Source: Eutreptiella sp. 'Long Island Sound 2002' (lineage: Eukaryota > Euglenozoa > Euglenophyceae > Eutreptiales > Eutreptiaceae). From it: a DNA stretch of 64,000 nucleotides. Within the stretch, counting starts at the first letter, position 1, and every line of letters begins with the position of its first letter. Both the position numbers and the translations under genes were made by a program. Below are positions 56,270 through 64,000 of the stretch, piece by piece. The stretch covers positions 103,731,367-103,795,366 of the forward strand of contig OZ038381.1 in NCBI GenBank assembly GCA_964036045.1. Direction: 5' to 3'. A model generated the notes under the pieces. It was not told where the DNA came from. It did not search any database and saw nothing but the letters and a program-made list of their open reading frames with translations.

Positions 56270-56524
56270 CTCCCGCCCCATGCCGAGGTCTCTGACCGTG
56301 TTGTGATTCCTAGTGAGGCTTGCAGTGAGGCACAGCAGGGGGATGCTGATGGTGAGGATAATGACTCTGCGGATGACCCTGGTAGTGATGACTCGGAATA
56401 CACAGGCAAAGGTACGGCAAAGGAAAAGAAATCGACCAAAAAAGTGTCTGTTGAGCCAGAAGGTGCTAACAGTGGTGAGGATGCACCTCAGAGCGGGTGC
56501 GACTTAAAGACAAAAAGTAGGAAG
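56270..56524 (+). repeat. About 254-bp direct repeat, right copy (gene C acidic exon)
   Basis: It matches 45235-45488 with roughly 88% identity. It keeps the reading frame that the left copy lost: SDRVVIPSEACSEAQQGDAD, GEDNDSADDPGSDDSEYTGK and a Lys-rich part, ending KTKSRK. It then continues into unique gene C sequence. Confidence 0.8.
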
Positions 56525-56821
56525 CGTGGTAATCCGTCCATTCTGGGTTCGCAAGGCATCTCGCAGATGCTCCTGTCGAGAGGCGACAGCCACTATTAGC
56601 AGAAATTGAGACGGCAACAAAGCCCTATGTACTGGAAGTTCTGCACAGCCTGGCAATCGGGGCATCCGCAAGTAAGAACCTTACAGAGCTGAACTTGCTT
56701 CTTGCGGACCAGTCAAAGGGTTCAACAACCGTTCAATCATTGTTCGACCCGACTCCAGCTATTATGGAGTTCAAACCAGTGGACTGGAGTGACTTTGAAA
56801 AATTCCAAACAATCCACAGAT
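56525..56821 (+). CDS. Gene C, continuation and probable 3' end
   Basis: After GNPSILGSQGISQ a frame change leads into APVERRQPLLAEIETATKPY, VLEVLHSLAIGASASKNLTE and AIMEFKPVDWSDFEKFQTIH, ending at TAATAG (56821-56826). Composition is clearly coding-like. The protein combines an acidic/Lys-rich linker with a helical C terminus. The family is unknown. Whether the mini-exon array further on belongs to the same gene is not clear. Confidence 0.45.
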
Positions 56822-57056
56822 AATAGAAAAAAGGTAGATTTGCATGGACAGATAGTTTAATTATACTCTGATTTTGCTGTTTGTACTCATGCAATGAAAA
56901 TGCCTTGCACTCACACACAGCATTGCATTACACGCATGCACCCCAGTGTTCAAAAGGTTGTAACAACCGTATGCCGCTTAGACTCCATGGTGATCAGCTT
57001 AGAAAATATTGATAAATTTCCACATGCACCCTGCCCCAATTTTTTTTGTTGGCAGA

Positions 57057-57202
57057 GTGCAATTTAAAGTGCCGGGTGTGCCAATGCGCGCGAGCAGGCT
57101 GTGGTAATGCCACAGACCGACCCCAGGTCTTCACCAACCTGTCGCCTGGTGACAACAGGAAACTGCGGGCAGGGTTGTGTGGCGCAAGCTCACTGAAGCA
57201 TA
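57057..57202 (+). CDS. Cys-rich exon
   Basis: After GTTGGCAG (57056) the frame reads ECNLKCRVCQCARAGCGNAT followed by DRPQVFTNLSPGDNRKLRAG. Five cysteines in C-x3-C-x2-C-x-C-x4-C spacing suggest a small metal-binding module. It lies about 150 bp upstream of the first 87-nt mini-exon and may precede it in the same transcript. The donor is unclear; CTGAAG near 57200 is a guess. Confidence 0.35.
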
Positions 57203-57349
57203 CTCCTGTAGATAGACACATGGACATGCACGGACTCCAGTGTGTCGAATTTTGTAACAAGGGTATTCCGCTTGGAATCAATGTTTATGAGCTGAGAAAA
57301 CATTAATAGATTTCCACATGCACCCTGCCCCACTGTTTGTTGTTGGTAG

Positions 57350-60001
57350 AGTGCCCAATCGGAGGTTTCAGGAAACGATGCGGAAGTAGGTGGCAGGTCA
57401 TCAACACATGAACTCAAGAATACGCTCGATCCGGAGGTATGATTTGGTTGTTCGTGATGCATTCACCAATTATTCCTGCTGGTTTGCCCATTTCTTTGAA
57501 CGCACCTGTGGAAATTCTTCCCTTTACGGAGTCCTCCGCAAAATGCTTCCACAAAAGAGACTGCAGAAGAAACGGCCGGAGCGACCGATGGACTGCAGAA
57601 TGCAGCGACTGTGGAGGTCTGACCTGTTGCGTAATAGTTAGCAGTTGTTGGTTTTGTAATACTTCGCTTCTATAGGTTGCTTGAGTCGTTCATAATGCAC
57701 GTGCCCATTGTTACTGCTGGCTTCCAGATTTCTTTGAACACTCCTGTAGAAACTCTCCTTTGTACAGAGTCCCGAGCAGAATGGCTCGACAAAAAAGACT
57801 GCCGAAATACAGTCGAATGGACAGATGGACTGCACAATGCAGCCAATGTGGAGGTTTGACCTGTCGGGTGATGGTTAACAGTTGTTGGCTGCGTAATACT
57901 TTGCTTCTATAGGTCGCTTCGTTTCTTTCCGCGCCCATTATTCCTGCTGACGTGCACATTTCCTTGAACGCATCTGTGGATACCCTCCCTTGTACAGAGT
58001 CCCCAGCCGAACGGCACGGCAAACGAGACTGAACAGAGTGCGGTTGGAGCGCCAGATGGACTGCAGAATGTAGAGGGGGTGCAGGTTGGACTCGTCGTGT
58101 GATTCTGCTGGTTTGCACAATTCTTGGCACACACCTGTGAACAACCTGTTCTGCAGCCTCCCCACATGAGAGACACAGTGAAGGAGACTGCAGAAAGTGC
58201 AGTTGGGGCAACACCAGAGCATGCGAATACAGCAAGTGCCGAGGTCTGACGCTGTGACGTGTGATGTGATGGGTAGCACTCGTTATTTGTGTAATATATT
58301 CTTTTTGTTGGTCCGTCTCGTCCTTCTGTGTTTATCAATTACTTGTACTGGCCTGTACAGTGCTTTGCTCGCAACTGTGGACAAACTCTGTTGTGCAGAG
58401 TCTGCAGCCGAAAGAGAATTCAAAGGAGATTGAACAAAGGCAGTGGGGGCAACACATGGATCTGAGAATGGAGGGACTGTTGAAGTGTGACCCATCATGT
58501 GATGCATATCCGCCGTGGCTTTCCTAATACATTCGTAGGCATTCCCCTGCACTGATGGCAGGGAAATCTCTGTTGTGCAGAGTCTGCAGCCGAAAGACAC
58601 ATCAAACCAGATTGAACAAAGTACAGGTGGAGCAACACATGGATCTGAGAATGGAGCGACTGTGGTGGTGTGACCCATGATTTGATAAACTCGAACCGTT
58701 GCTTTTGTGGTACATTCCCTGGCATTCCACTGCACTATTTCGAGGGCAATCTCTGTTCTCAGAGTCTGCAGCCAAAGGACACATTAAAGGAGATTGAACA
58801 AAGGGGCAACACATGGATCTGAGACTGGAGCGACTGTGGAGGTGTGACCCCACAATGGATGCATACGAGCGGTTGCTTTTGTAATACAGTCCTTCGCATT
58901 CCCCTGCACTATTTGGTGGGCTCAAAAGGTGCAGCTGCAGAATGGCTCGACAAAAAGGACTGCCGAAAATGCAGTCGAAGCGACAGATGGACTATTCGGA
59001 GGGCAATCTCTGTTTTGCAGAGTCTGCAGCCAAAAGACACATCGGTCGTGAATGAACAAAGCGCAGTTGGGGCAACAAATGGATCTGAGACCGGAGCAAC
59101 TGAGGAGGTGTGACACAACAATTGATGCGGACCAGCCGTCGGTTTTGTAATACAGTTCCTCGCATTCCTCTGCACTATTTGGAGGGCTCAAAGAGCGCAA
59201 CCGCAACAAACAGAAGGCAGGATGTTATTCACCGCGCTCAAAGGTCACAAGCAGCTCAACTTGCAGCATCAACTGCAGCTCAACCGACCTATACAGCAGA
59301 GTAAATAGCAGCTGCCATGCGAGGTGTTCAGTTTGGCAGACCTGTGTCACTCAATATATCAATGGATAATGTCAGGATCTGCTCCAAGTACAATGAGAGG
59401 CCATAAGTCGTTGTGTGCCGTTTGCTGAAACCTGTTTGCTTCCAGTTTTTTTTGCCATTCTTTCAGCCAGAAGAGCCTGCAACAAAAGAACTCAATGCAA
59501 GAGCACAACCCGAGTGCAACAGCATATGTGGTGCGGCAGCTTCTTTCTATGGAGGTTTGAGCTGTGTGTAGGGCATTTTGTCCTGTGTTGTTTTGAACTA
59601 TATGCATCAGGCACTTTGTCACAGTTGTCCGTTTGTTTGGACGTAGCTGGGGACATTGTCCAGTTGTTCAGTCCATTGTTTGGCTTGCAGAACCCAGATC
59701 AGAAACAGTCCAAGGACCCGACTGATGAACCTGCCAGTACTGTAACGCTTGGTCACCAGAGTGGACAGGCTGTGGAGGTGTGAACTGTGTGCAGGGCATT
59801 TTGTCCTGTGTTGGCTTCTATTTCTATGCATCAGGCCCTTCGTTACGATTGTCCGTTGGTTTGCACGTAGCTGGTGGCATTGTCCAGTTGTTCAGTCCTT
59901 TTTTTTGTGTGCAGAACCCGTATCAAAAACAGTCCAAGGACCCGACTGATGAACCTGCCAGTACCGTAACGCTTGGACACCAGAGTCGACAGGCTGTGGA
60001 G
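57350..60001 (+). repeat. Array of 87-nt (29-codon) mini-exons
   Basis: Exon-like blocks, each preceded by AG and followed by GTNTGA, lie at 57350-57436, 57530-57616, 57768-57853, 57998-58084, 58157-58243, 58399-58484, 58581-58667, 58763-58841, 59021-59107, 59467-59554, 59691-59777 and 59915-60001. A chimeric block is at 58935-59020. Eight are exactly 87 nt and in the same phase; others differ by 1 or 8 nt and would shift the frame. They encode Ser/Thr/Ala/Gln/Glu-rich peptides such as SPPQNASTKETAEETAGATD and NPDQKQSKDPTDEPASTVTL. Introns are about 90-140 nt and are duplicated with the exons. It looks like one gene expanded by exon-plus-intron duplication. Function is unknown. Confidence 0.7.
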
Positions 60002-60128
60002 GTGTGATCTGTGAAAGTATTCAGCATCACCATTAGATTTCATCGTGTAGCACTTATGTATGTTTGCATTATGTACCACCTATGTACTGTTCACATCATT
60101 CTCACTTTTGCTATGAGTTCTTGCTTAG

Positions 60129-60641
60129 AAAATGCCTGTTTTAATTTTCGATAAGAGGCGAAAGAACATCAGTACCACCTTCACTGCCGCTGCCTGTCTT
60201 AACAGTAGAATCTTTCTAAGGGCACGCTTTTTTGTGAGACCCTCAGATTCTGACTCGGGACAGGACTTGTCTGACAGTGGGGAGGAGGACAAAGCACCAG
60301 AAATTGAGTTTTCTGAATATGAACTGCCTGCTCTGCTCAGCGACAGTGATGATGAGGATGATGTGATTCACTCCCAGGGTACAAACGTGACCGATCTGCC
60401 TCTGGCCAGCAATGATGATGCCCTGCGCAGCAGCAGTGAAAATGACAATGATGTGGTTGAAAATTATGATGGCACTGGCAGTGGCGGAGGTACTGACGAA
60501 ACAGACAAGGATTGGTCACCTGCCAGGCAGAGCCGCAAAATGCAGCCAAAAAAGCGTCGCAAGTATGCAGCACGGGAGAAGAAGCCTTTCTGCGAATTAA
60601 TGAAAAAAACCATTCAAAATCGAACATCTGAACTCAGATAA
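60129..60641 (+). CDS. Acidic exon after the mini-exon array
   Basis: Following an acceptor TTGCTTAG (60128), the frame reads MPVLIFDKRRKNISTTFTAA, then a strongly acidic run (PSDSDSGQDLSDSGEEDKAP; YELPALLSDSDDEDDV), and a basic end (SRKMQPKKRRKYAAREKKPF). Such acidic-then-basic layouts are common in chromatin proteins and in transposase N termini. MQPKKRRKYAAREKK could be a nuclear localisation signal. It closes at TAA near 60641, while coding continues in another frame. Confidence 0.5.
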   Translation, partial: KMPVLIFDKRRKNISTTFTAAACLNSRIFLRARFFVRPSDSDSGQDLSDSGEEDKAPEIEFSEYELPALLSDSDDEDDVIHSQGTNVTDLPLASNDDALRSSSENDNDVVENYDGTGSGGGTDETDKDWSPARQSRKMQPKKRRKYAAREKKPFCELMKKTIQNRTSELR

Positions 60642-60642
60642 T

Positions 60643-61508
60643 TTGCCGCCTCACCGAATCTGTCACACATGGTGGTTGGCAGTTTCAAAGCAAGCACTAC
60701 CAGTGCGCAAGAAGAATGATGCTGCAGCCGTGTTCGGGCTCCCAAAGCCACCTTGGAATCGACGGAGGGAGCACTGCTCGCCAAACTGCACAGCAAGGAC
60801 ACTTGAGAAAAATTTTATGCGGCGCGCAAGAAGAAACCAGTCTATGAGAAAGGCGTCTGTGAGCTGGAGCGCCGATTAACAGCCGACATGAGCCTCAGTG
60901 TTACAAACAGGGGTTGCTATTTGGACCATGGACAACTTATGCCATTATTTTTGCATCTGGCAGCCCGAGATGACGTACTGCAACCTCAGATTCCCGATTG
61001 GGCTGTCGCCCTATGCATCTTCTTTGGTGCCAATAATATGTTTAAAGGTAAGAAGTGTCAGTTGGTGAGCCTGTCCCTGCCCCAGGCAAAGCAGCCTCAT
61101 CAGCTTGCTTTAAACCTTAAGCTCTGCCGGTACATCGACACAAACCACCATGCAACAACTGCTGCACATTTGAAGCGGCGCAATTTGCTTCCTGCACTAA
61201 AACGGGCGCTCCAATGTGGTTGGCAGGGTAAGTCCATGCGCCTAGTCTGGTGGCCAGACTTGGCAGCACGTACCAAAACCCTGAACGCCCAGCCCCCGAC
61301 AGCCAAGGAGTGGTGCGCAGAGTGCCATGCACTCAGAGAAAGGTTTCGCGATCGCATGTGTCCTCCGGCAGCACTCAGGCAATTTTCAACGCTAGAAACA
61401 CAATATTTTGATTCCTTTGACCTGTTTACGAGCCCTCTCAATGTTGTCTACAACACGTTGCACTGTTGTGCACTCGTTCTCACAAATTTAGTTGTGCACT
61501 CCTTGTAA
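60643..61508 (+). CDS. Downstream frames of the same gene, unknown domain
   Basis: 60643-60879 contains HRICHTWWLAVSKQALPVRK and NDAAAVFGLPKPPWNRR. A second frame, 60888-61508 (206 codons), reads ITADMSLSVTNRGCYLDHGQ, DWAVALCIFFGANNMFKGKK, KLCRYIDTNHHATTAAHLKR and EWCAECHALRERFRDRMCPP. Two frame changes separate the parts. A GTAAGT at 61228 offers a donor, but the frame stays open and protein-like to 61508. I do not recognise the fold; a Cys/His-containing segment (WCAECHALRERFRDRMC) could bind metal. Confidence 0.4.
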
Positions 61509-61553
61509 ATATGGATGCAGAAAAATGCTGCCAATCGCTGGCCGCCCCTTATT

Positions 61554-61566
61554 GCACACCGTACGG
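61554..61566 (+). repeat. Target-site duplication, left
   Basis: GCACACCGTACGG matches 61714-61726 (GCACACCATACAG) at 11 of 13 positions and abuts the LINE tail. Confidence 0.6.
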
Positions 61567-61713
61567 GTAGGTAGGTAGGTAGGGGTCTTCGGGAGCTCGG
61601 AATGCCTCCTTTGACAGTGCAGGAAGAAGCTCTTACGGTGGGGGCATCCTGTCCCTCCCATTGCCCTAGGTCAGGTGCCTCTTAAGCCGCTATCGCAGGT
61701 GCTTGGGAAGGCA
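61567..61713 (-). mobile_element. Severely 5'-truncated LINE copy (3' end only)
   Basis: It begins on the + strand with (GTAG)4 and continues with about 130 bp that match 45508-45630 of the minus LINE at about 85%. It is flanked by an imperfect 13-bp target duplication. It therefore defines the 3' terminus of the LINE family independently. Confidence 0.75.
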
Positions 61714-61726
61714 GCACACCATACAG
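61714..61726 (+). repeat. Target-site duplication, right
   Basis: GCACACCATACAG is the second copy of the sequence before the truncated LINE. Confidence 0.6.
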
Positions 61727-61990
61727 TTTATTCAAACCGTCATCGCTACCGCCCCCCCAAAAGCACAACAACTCAGTGTGGGGACTGGGCAATGTTGAAT
61801 TCAATGACGAAAGATGTGATGGGGGATTCGCAGTTTTGGAATGGCCTGTTTGCCATCCTGCCTCGAACAGCAGATGGTCTCAGGTGCAAAGCACCCGCGG
61901 TGGATTGTAGCAGGCCCCTAAAAGTTCCATTCCAGGACTATTCCCTGATTCAATTTTGATGTCGAAACTGATGCAGCAGTTGATTTCATA

Positions 61991-62298
61991 GGCACCAGAA
62001 AATGTGGCTGAGAGAGATACCATGTGTGAGGGAGCTCATAGTCTACACCACGTGCTTGGCATCGAGAAGAGGTGCTTTGGTGTAGCGGCACATTACTTCT
62101 TGTGCGACTACACTGAATGCCTTTAGCGCCATGGGAGCCTGGTGGGCATGTGCTCTGAGGATGGAGAGCATGTCCACCAGCCCCATAGCATAATATGCGA
62201 GCGCAGACCATCCTGTCCTCTGGACAAATGTCCTACGGACCTGGTGGTCTGCATGCAAGATTCTAGGATTCGTTTGACATTGTGGCGGCAGAGCTGGA
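61991..62298 (+). CDS. Probable exon with HVLGIEKRCFG segment
   Basis: After TTTCATAG (61990) one frame reads APENVAERDTMCEGAHSLHH, VLGIEKRCFGVAAHYFLCDY, TECL, a single TAG, then (same frame) GSLVGMCSEDGEHVHQPHSI and CPLDKCPTDLVVCMQDSRIR. Several Cys and His are spread evenly. The frame has no ATG, so it is an internal exon or a fragment. The family is unknown. One stop suggests decay. Confidence 0.35.
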
Positions 62299-62304
62299 TG
62301 CACA

Positions 62305-62793
62305 TTGATTGTTTCTTTTGATGAGTTCGCATCAATGCCCGCAGAATGGGCATTGCAGCAGCTCCTTGTTACCGCTGCTTTCCTCGACACTTGCAAATAC
62401 AAACCCCCACCCTGCCCACATGTCTATGTGCACTACTGTGATTTAGAAGCTAAGCCGTTTGTACAATCGGTCGCAAACGGCGTGTTCCCTGAAGAAGCGC
62501 TTCGCGATGCAGCAAGGCAATTCAAGCAGCAGCTGGAGAAGGCCCGGGTTCTCTGTACAATTAGGAGGGTTGCGGCGCTTAAATTTCCAGAGATCGTGCG
62601 CGATATCATACACTGTACGCCAGCGCAGGGGCTATCAGTGTGGAGTTACCAGGCCCTGCAACTCCCCCCCTCTTCCATCCCTTCTTGCTTTACAAATTGT
62701 GGGGAGGTTGCGTTAGTAGCTCTTGTGGTCCTCAAATTAACAGGTGCCCCTGCTAATTTTCTTCTCATTGAGATCAGCAAGTTACTTGTGTGA
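62305..62793 (+). CDS. Unknown protein segment
   Basis: This 162-codon frame contains KYKPPPCPHVYVHYCDLEAK, EEALRDAARQFKQQLEKARV and FPEIVRDIIHCTPAQGLSVW and ends at TGA (62791-62793). The middle is clearly helical. No motif is recognisable. It is probably part of the same gene as the preceding exon. Confidence 0.4.
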   Translation: MIVSFDEFASMPAEWALQQLLVTAAFLDTCKYKPPPCPHVYVHYCDLEAKPFVQSVANGVFPEEALRDAARQFKQQLEKARVLCTIRRVAALKFPEIVRDIIHCTPAQGLSVWSYQALQLPPSSIPSCFTNCGEVALVALVVLKLTGAPANFLLIEISKLLV

Positions 62794-63197
62794 CTGTGCC
62801 CATTCTGTCCTGCCTGTTTCTGCATCAGAAGCAGATGGTTGCCTTTCCAGATGCAGAGTGCCAACTGCGGTTTGTTGCTCTGGTGTTTCTCTCCCCATCC
62901 ACCGCATGTGAGGTCGGCCCCCCTGCTCAAGTGTGGCGGGCACAGAAAATAGGGATGGGTCCGCTGTGGGCTGATCTCAGCCAGGGTAGCAGCATTCAAG
63001 TGCTCACAGGTGAACAAAGAGCTTGCGTAACCATACACACCCACCTTGTTTGGCATCCCTTAGTGAACAAAGAGGAATGGAATACAGGTTGTGCCTGGGG
63101 AACGGATTTTGTCACATTGGTTTCTCCGCGACAACGTTCTGGTTGGGATGATAGCTTCGTCGTGTTTCTCTGTAGATATGCTCTGTTTCAGCCTTGA
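62790..63197 (+). CDS. Unknown protein segment with hydrophobic core
   Basis: This 135-codon frame reads DAECQLRFVALVFLSPSTAC, QVWRAQKIGMGPLWADLSQG, HTHLVWHPLVNKEEWNTGCA and WDDSFVVFLCRYALFQP before a stop at 63197. Composition is that of a globular beta-rich protein. The family is not identified. The first codons may not be coding: CTGTTTCTGCATCAG at 62814-62828 could be a splice acceptor. Confidence 0.4.
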   Translation: MTVPILSCLFLHQKQMVAFPDAECQLRFVALVFLSPSTACEVGPPAQVWRAQKIGMGPLWADLSQGSSIQVLTGEQRACVTIHTHLVWHPLVNKEEWNTGCAWGTDFVTLVSPRQRSGWDDSFVVFLCRYALFQP

Positions 63198-63237
63198 CTG
63201 CTGTCAAGAGAACGAAGTCTTTGCTGTGTATTGATTT

Positions 63238-63419
63238 TTGGAAGCCACAGTTATTCCAGGAAACAAGCAGACACGAGCCGTGGCCACACAGTGGCGTAGT
63301 GGCCTGAAGAGTGGGCAGCTTCTATACTTTGAGGCATGCCTACAATGCCGTTTTTGTCGTCCATCCAATGACAGTGGCAAGGCAGTCAAGTGGCAGACAG
63401 ACAAAGTAGTTAGGAATAA
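63238..63419 (+). CDS. Exon with ACLQCRFC motif
   Basis: The frame reads AVATQWRSGLKSGQLLYFEA, CLQCRFCRPSNDSGKAVKWQ and TDKVVRNKPQQ. The C-x2-C-x2-C cluster may be part of a metal site. The frame runs on to 63525, but from about 63420 another frame becomes the coding-like one, so an intron or frameshift falls around 63425. Confidence 0.4.
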
Positions 63420-64000
63420 ACCCCAGCAGGACTTCCCCGCCCCGAAAAAAATCCAAAAACGGATCAACAGATTGCAGAGAGGGAGCGAAAGAAGATCGAA
63501 GATAGGCGCAGAGCTGAAAATCTAAAGAGAGCTGAGGCTCTCAAGAAGGCTCCATTGCAGAAACAGCAAGAGAACGAACGAAAGAGGGAAAGGGAGGCCG
63601 CAGCACGCAAGTGGAAGAGGGATGTAGTGACTGCAGCCAGGACAAAGCAAAAAACTGTTGCTCATAAAGGGGCAGCCATCAGTGTTCTGAGTCTTGTTGC
63701 TGGAGCATTTGTGGCAGCCGGTGGGCGGCGACTTGCGGCTGAAAATGTTTCTGCTGCAAAACGTACCAGCTCTGCCGCTGAAACGCACGAGTTCCCAAAC
63801 AAGAAGGTTGCTGCTCCTCCACAAGGCGAGACAGATGCGGGATTTGGCAGCCAAGAAGCAGCAGAGGTGACAACGACCCTGGCCACCGTCAGGACCCTTG
63901 CAGTTGAGCTGAAAGAAATGAAAAAGCATTGTCAAGAGGGACCACCTGTGCACTCAGGTGCCTGTCTGCCGTGGTTTCAACCTCGTGTTCGGTCAGTATA
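63420..64000 (+). CDS. Coiled-coil exon, cut by the window end
   Basis: A frame without ATG is open from 63420 (in-frame TAA just before) to the end of the window, about 193 codons. It reads NPKTDQQIAERERKKIEDRR, ALKKAPLQKQQENERKRERE and AAARKWKRDVVTAARTKQK, a long Lys/Arg/Glu-rich helix. Then comes a hydrophobic AAISVLSLVAGAFVAAGG that could be a membrane helix or a buried one. It continues with ENVSAAKRTSSAAETHEF and VRTLAVELKEMKKHCQEG. A CCCCAGCAG acceptor near 63429 fits its start. No family is recognised. Confidence 0.5.

Noticed and set aside
56270-56281. ATG start of the minus LINE endonuclease frame (MGRE...)
   Set aside because: The ATG and the next few codons belong to the gene C flanking repeat, which also occurs at 45235-45246. 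It is not the LINE's own start.

Overview
The window is eukaryotic nuclear DNA, very rich in repeats and mobile elements. Genes are split by short GT-AG introns. There are no bacterial-style operons, and I saw no rRNA or tRNA gene. The content fits a large, transposon-laden genome, most likely a unicellular alga: LINEs with RNase H and a SUMO-protease-like domain, a chromodomain Ty3/gypsy relic, a 2OG-Fe(II) oxygenase-like gene beside a transposase-like gene, and long satellite blocks. I cannot name the species.

Layout. From about 810 to 32650 lies one long decayed LINE on the + strand, split by two insertions. Its parts in order are ORF1-like fragments (1255-6292), endonuclease (6371-7490), reverse transcriptase (17017-18460), connection (18347-20160), RNase H (20163-20555), zinc-finger tail (23758-24486), a Cys-containing domain (24869-25576), Pro-rich sequence (25577-28500), a Ulp1/C48-like protease (29150-30201) and a repeat-bearing 3' region. 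The first insertion (7500-16660) is 9161 bp, mostly satellite DNA. It has perfect 13-bp terminal inverted repeats and lies exactly between two near-identical 642-bp copies of the LINE endonuclease region. The second (20568-23753) is a non-autonomous LTR element with 4-bp target duplication ATAC; removing it restores the LINE reading frame.

From 33290 to 39060 are two decayed multi-exon + strand genes. One is transposase-like. The other is Ala/Lys-rich and ends in a 2OG-Fe(II) oxygenase-like domain. Their introns are packed with TTCAA/TTGAA motifs. From 39060 to 44850 little is coding: a palindrome cluster (40928-41210) and a chromodomain integrase relic (41506-42061).

From 44857 to 64000 a + strand gene region of unknown function is broken by a 10.8-kb minus-strand LINE (45489-56269). 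That LINE has a (GTAG)n tail and is flanked by about 254-bp direct repeats at roughly 88% identity. Downstream, 57350-60001 holds an array of 87-nt, 29-codon mini-exons, followed by acidic, cysteine-containing and coiled-coil exons that run off the window end. A 147-bp truncated copy of the same LINE family sits at 61567-61713.

Taken together, the window shows nested insertions of different ages. Two of them have flanking duplications hundreds of bases long, which is the most unusual signal here.
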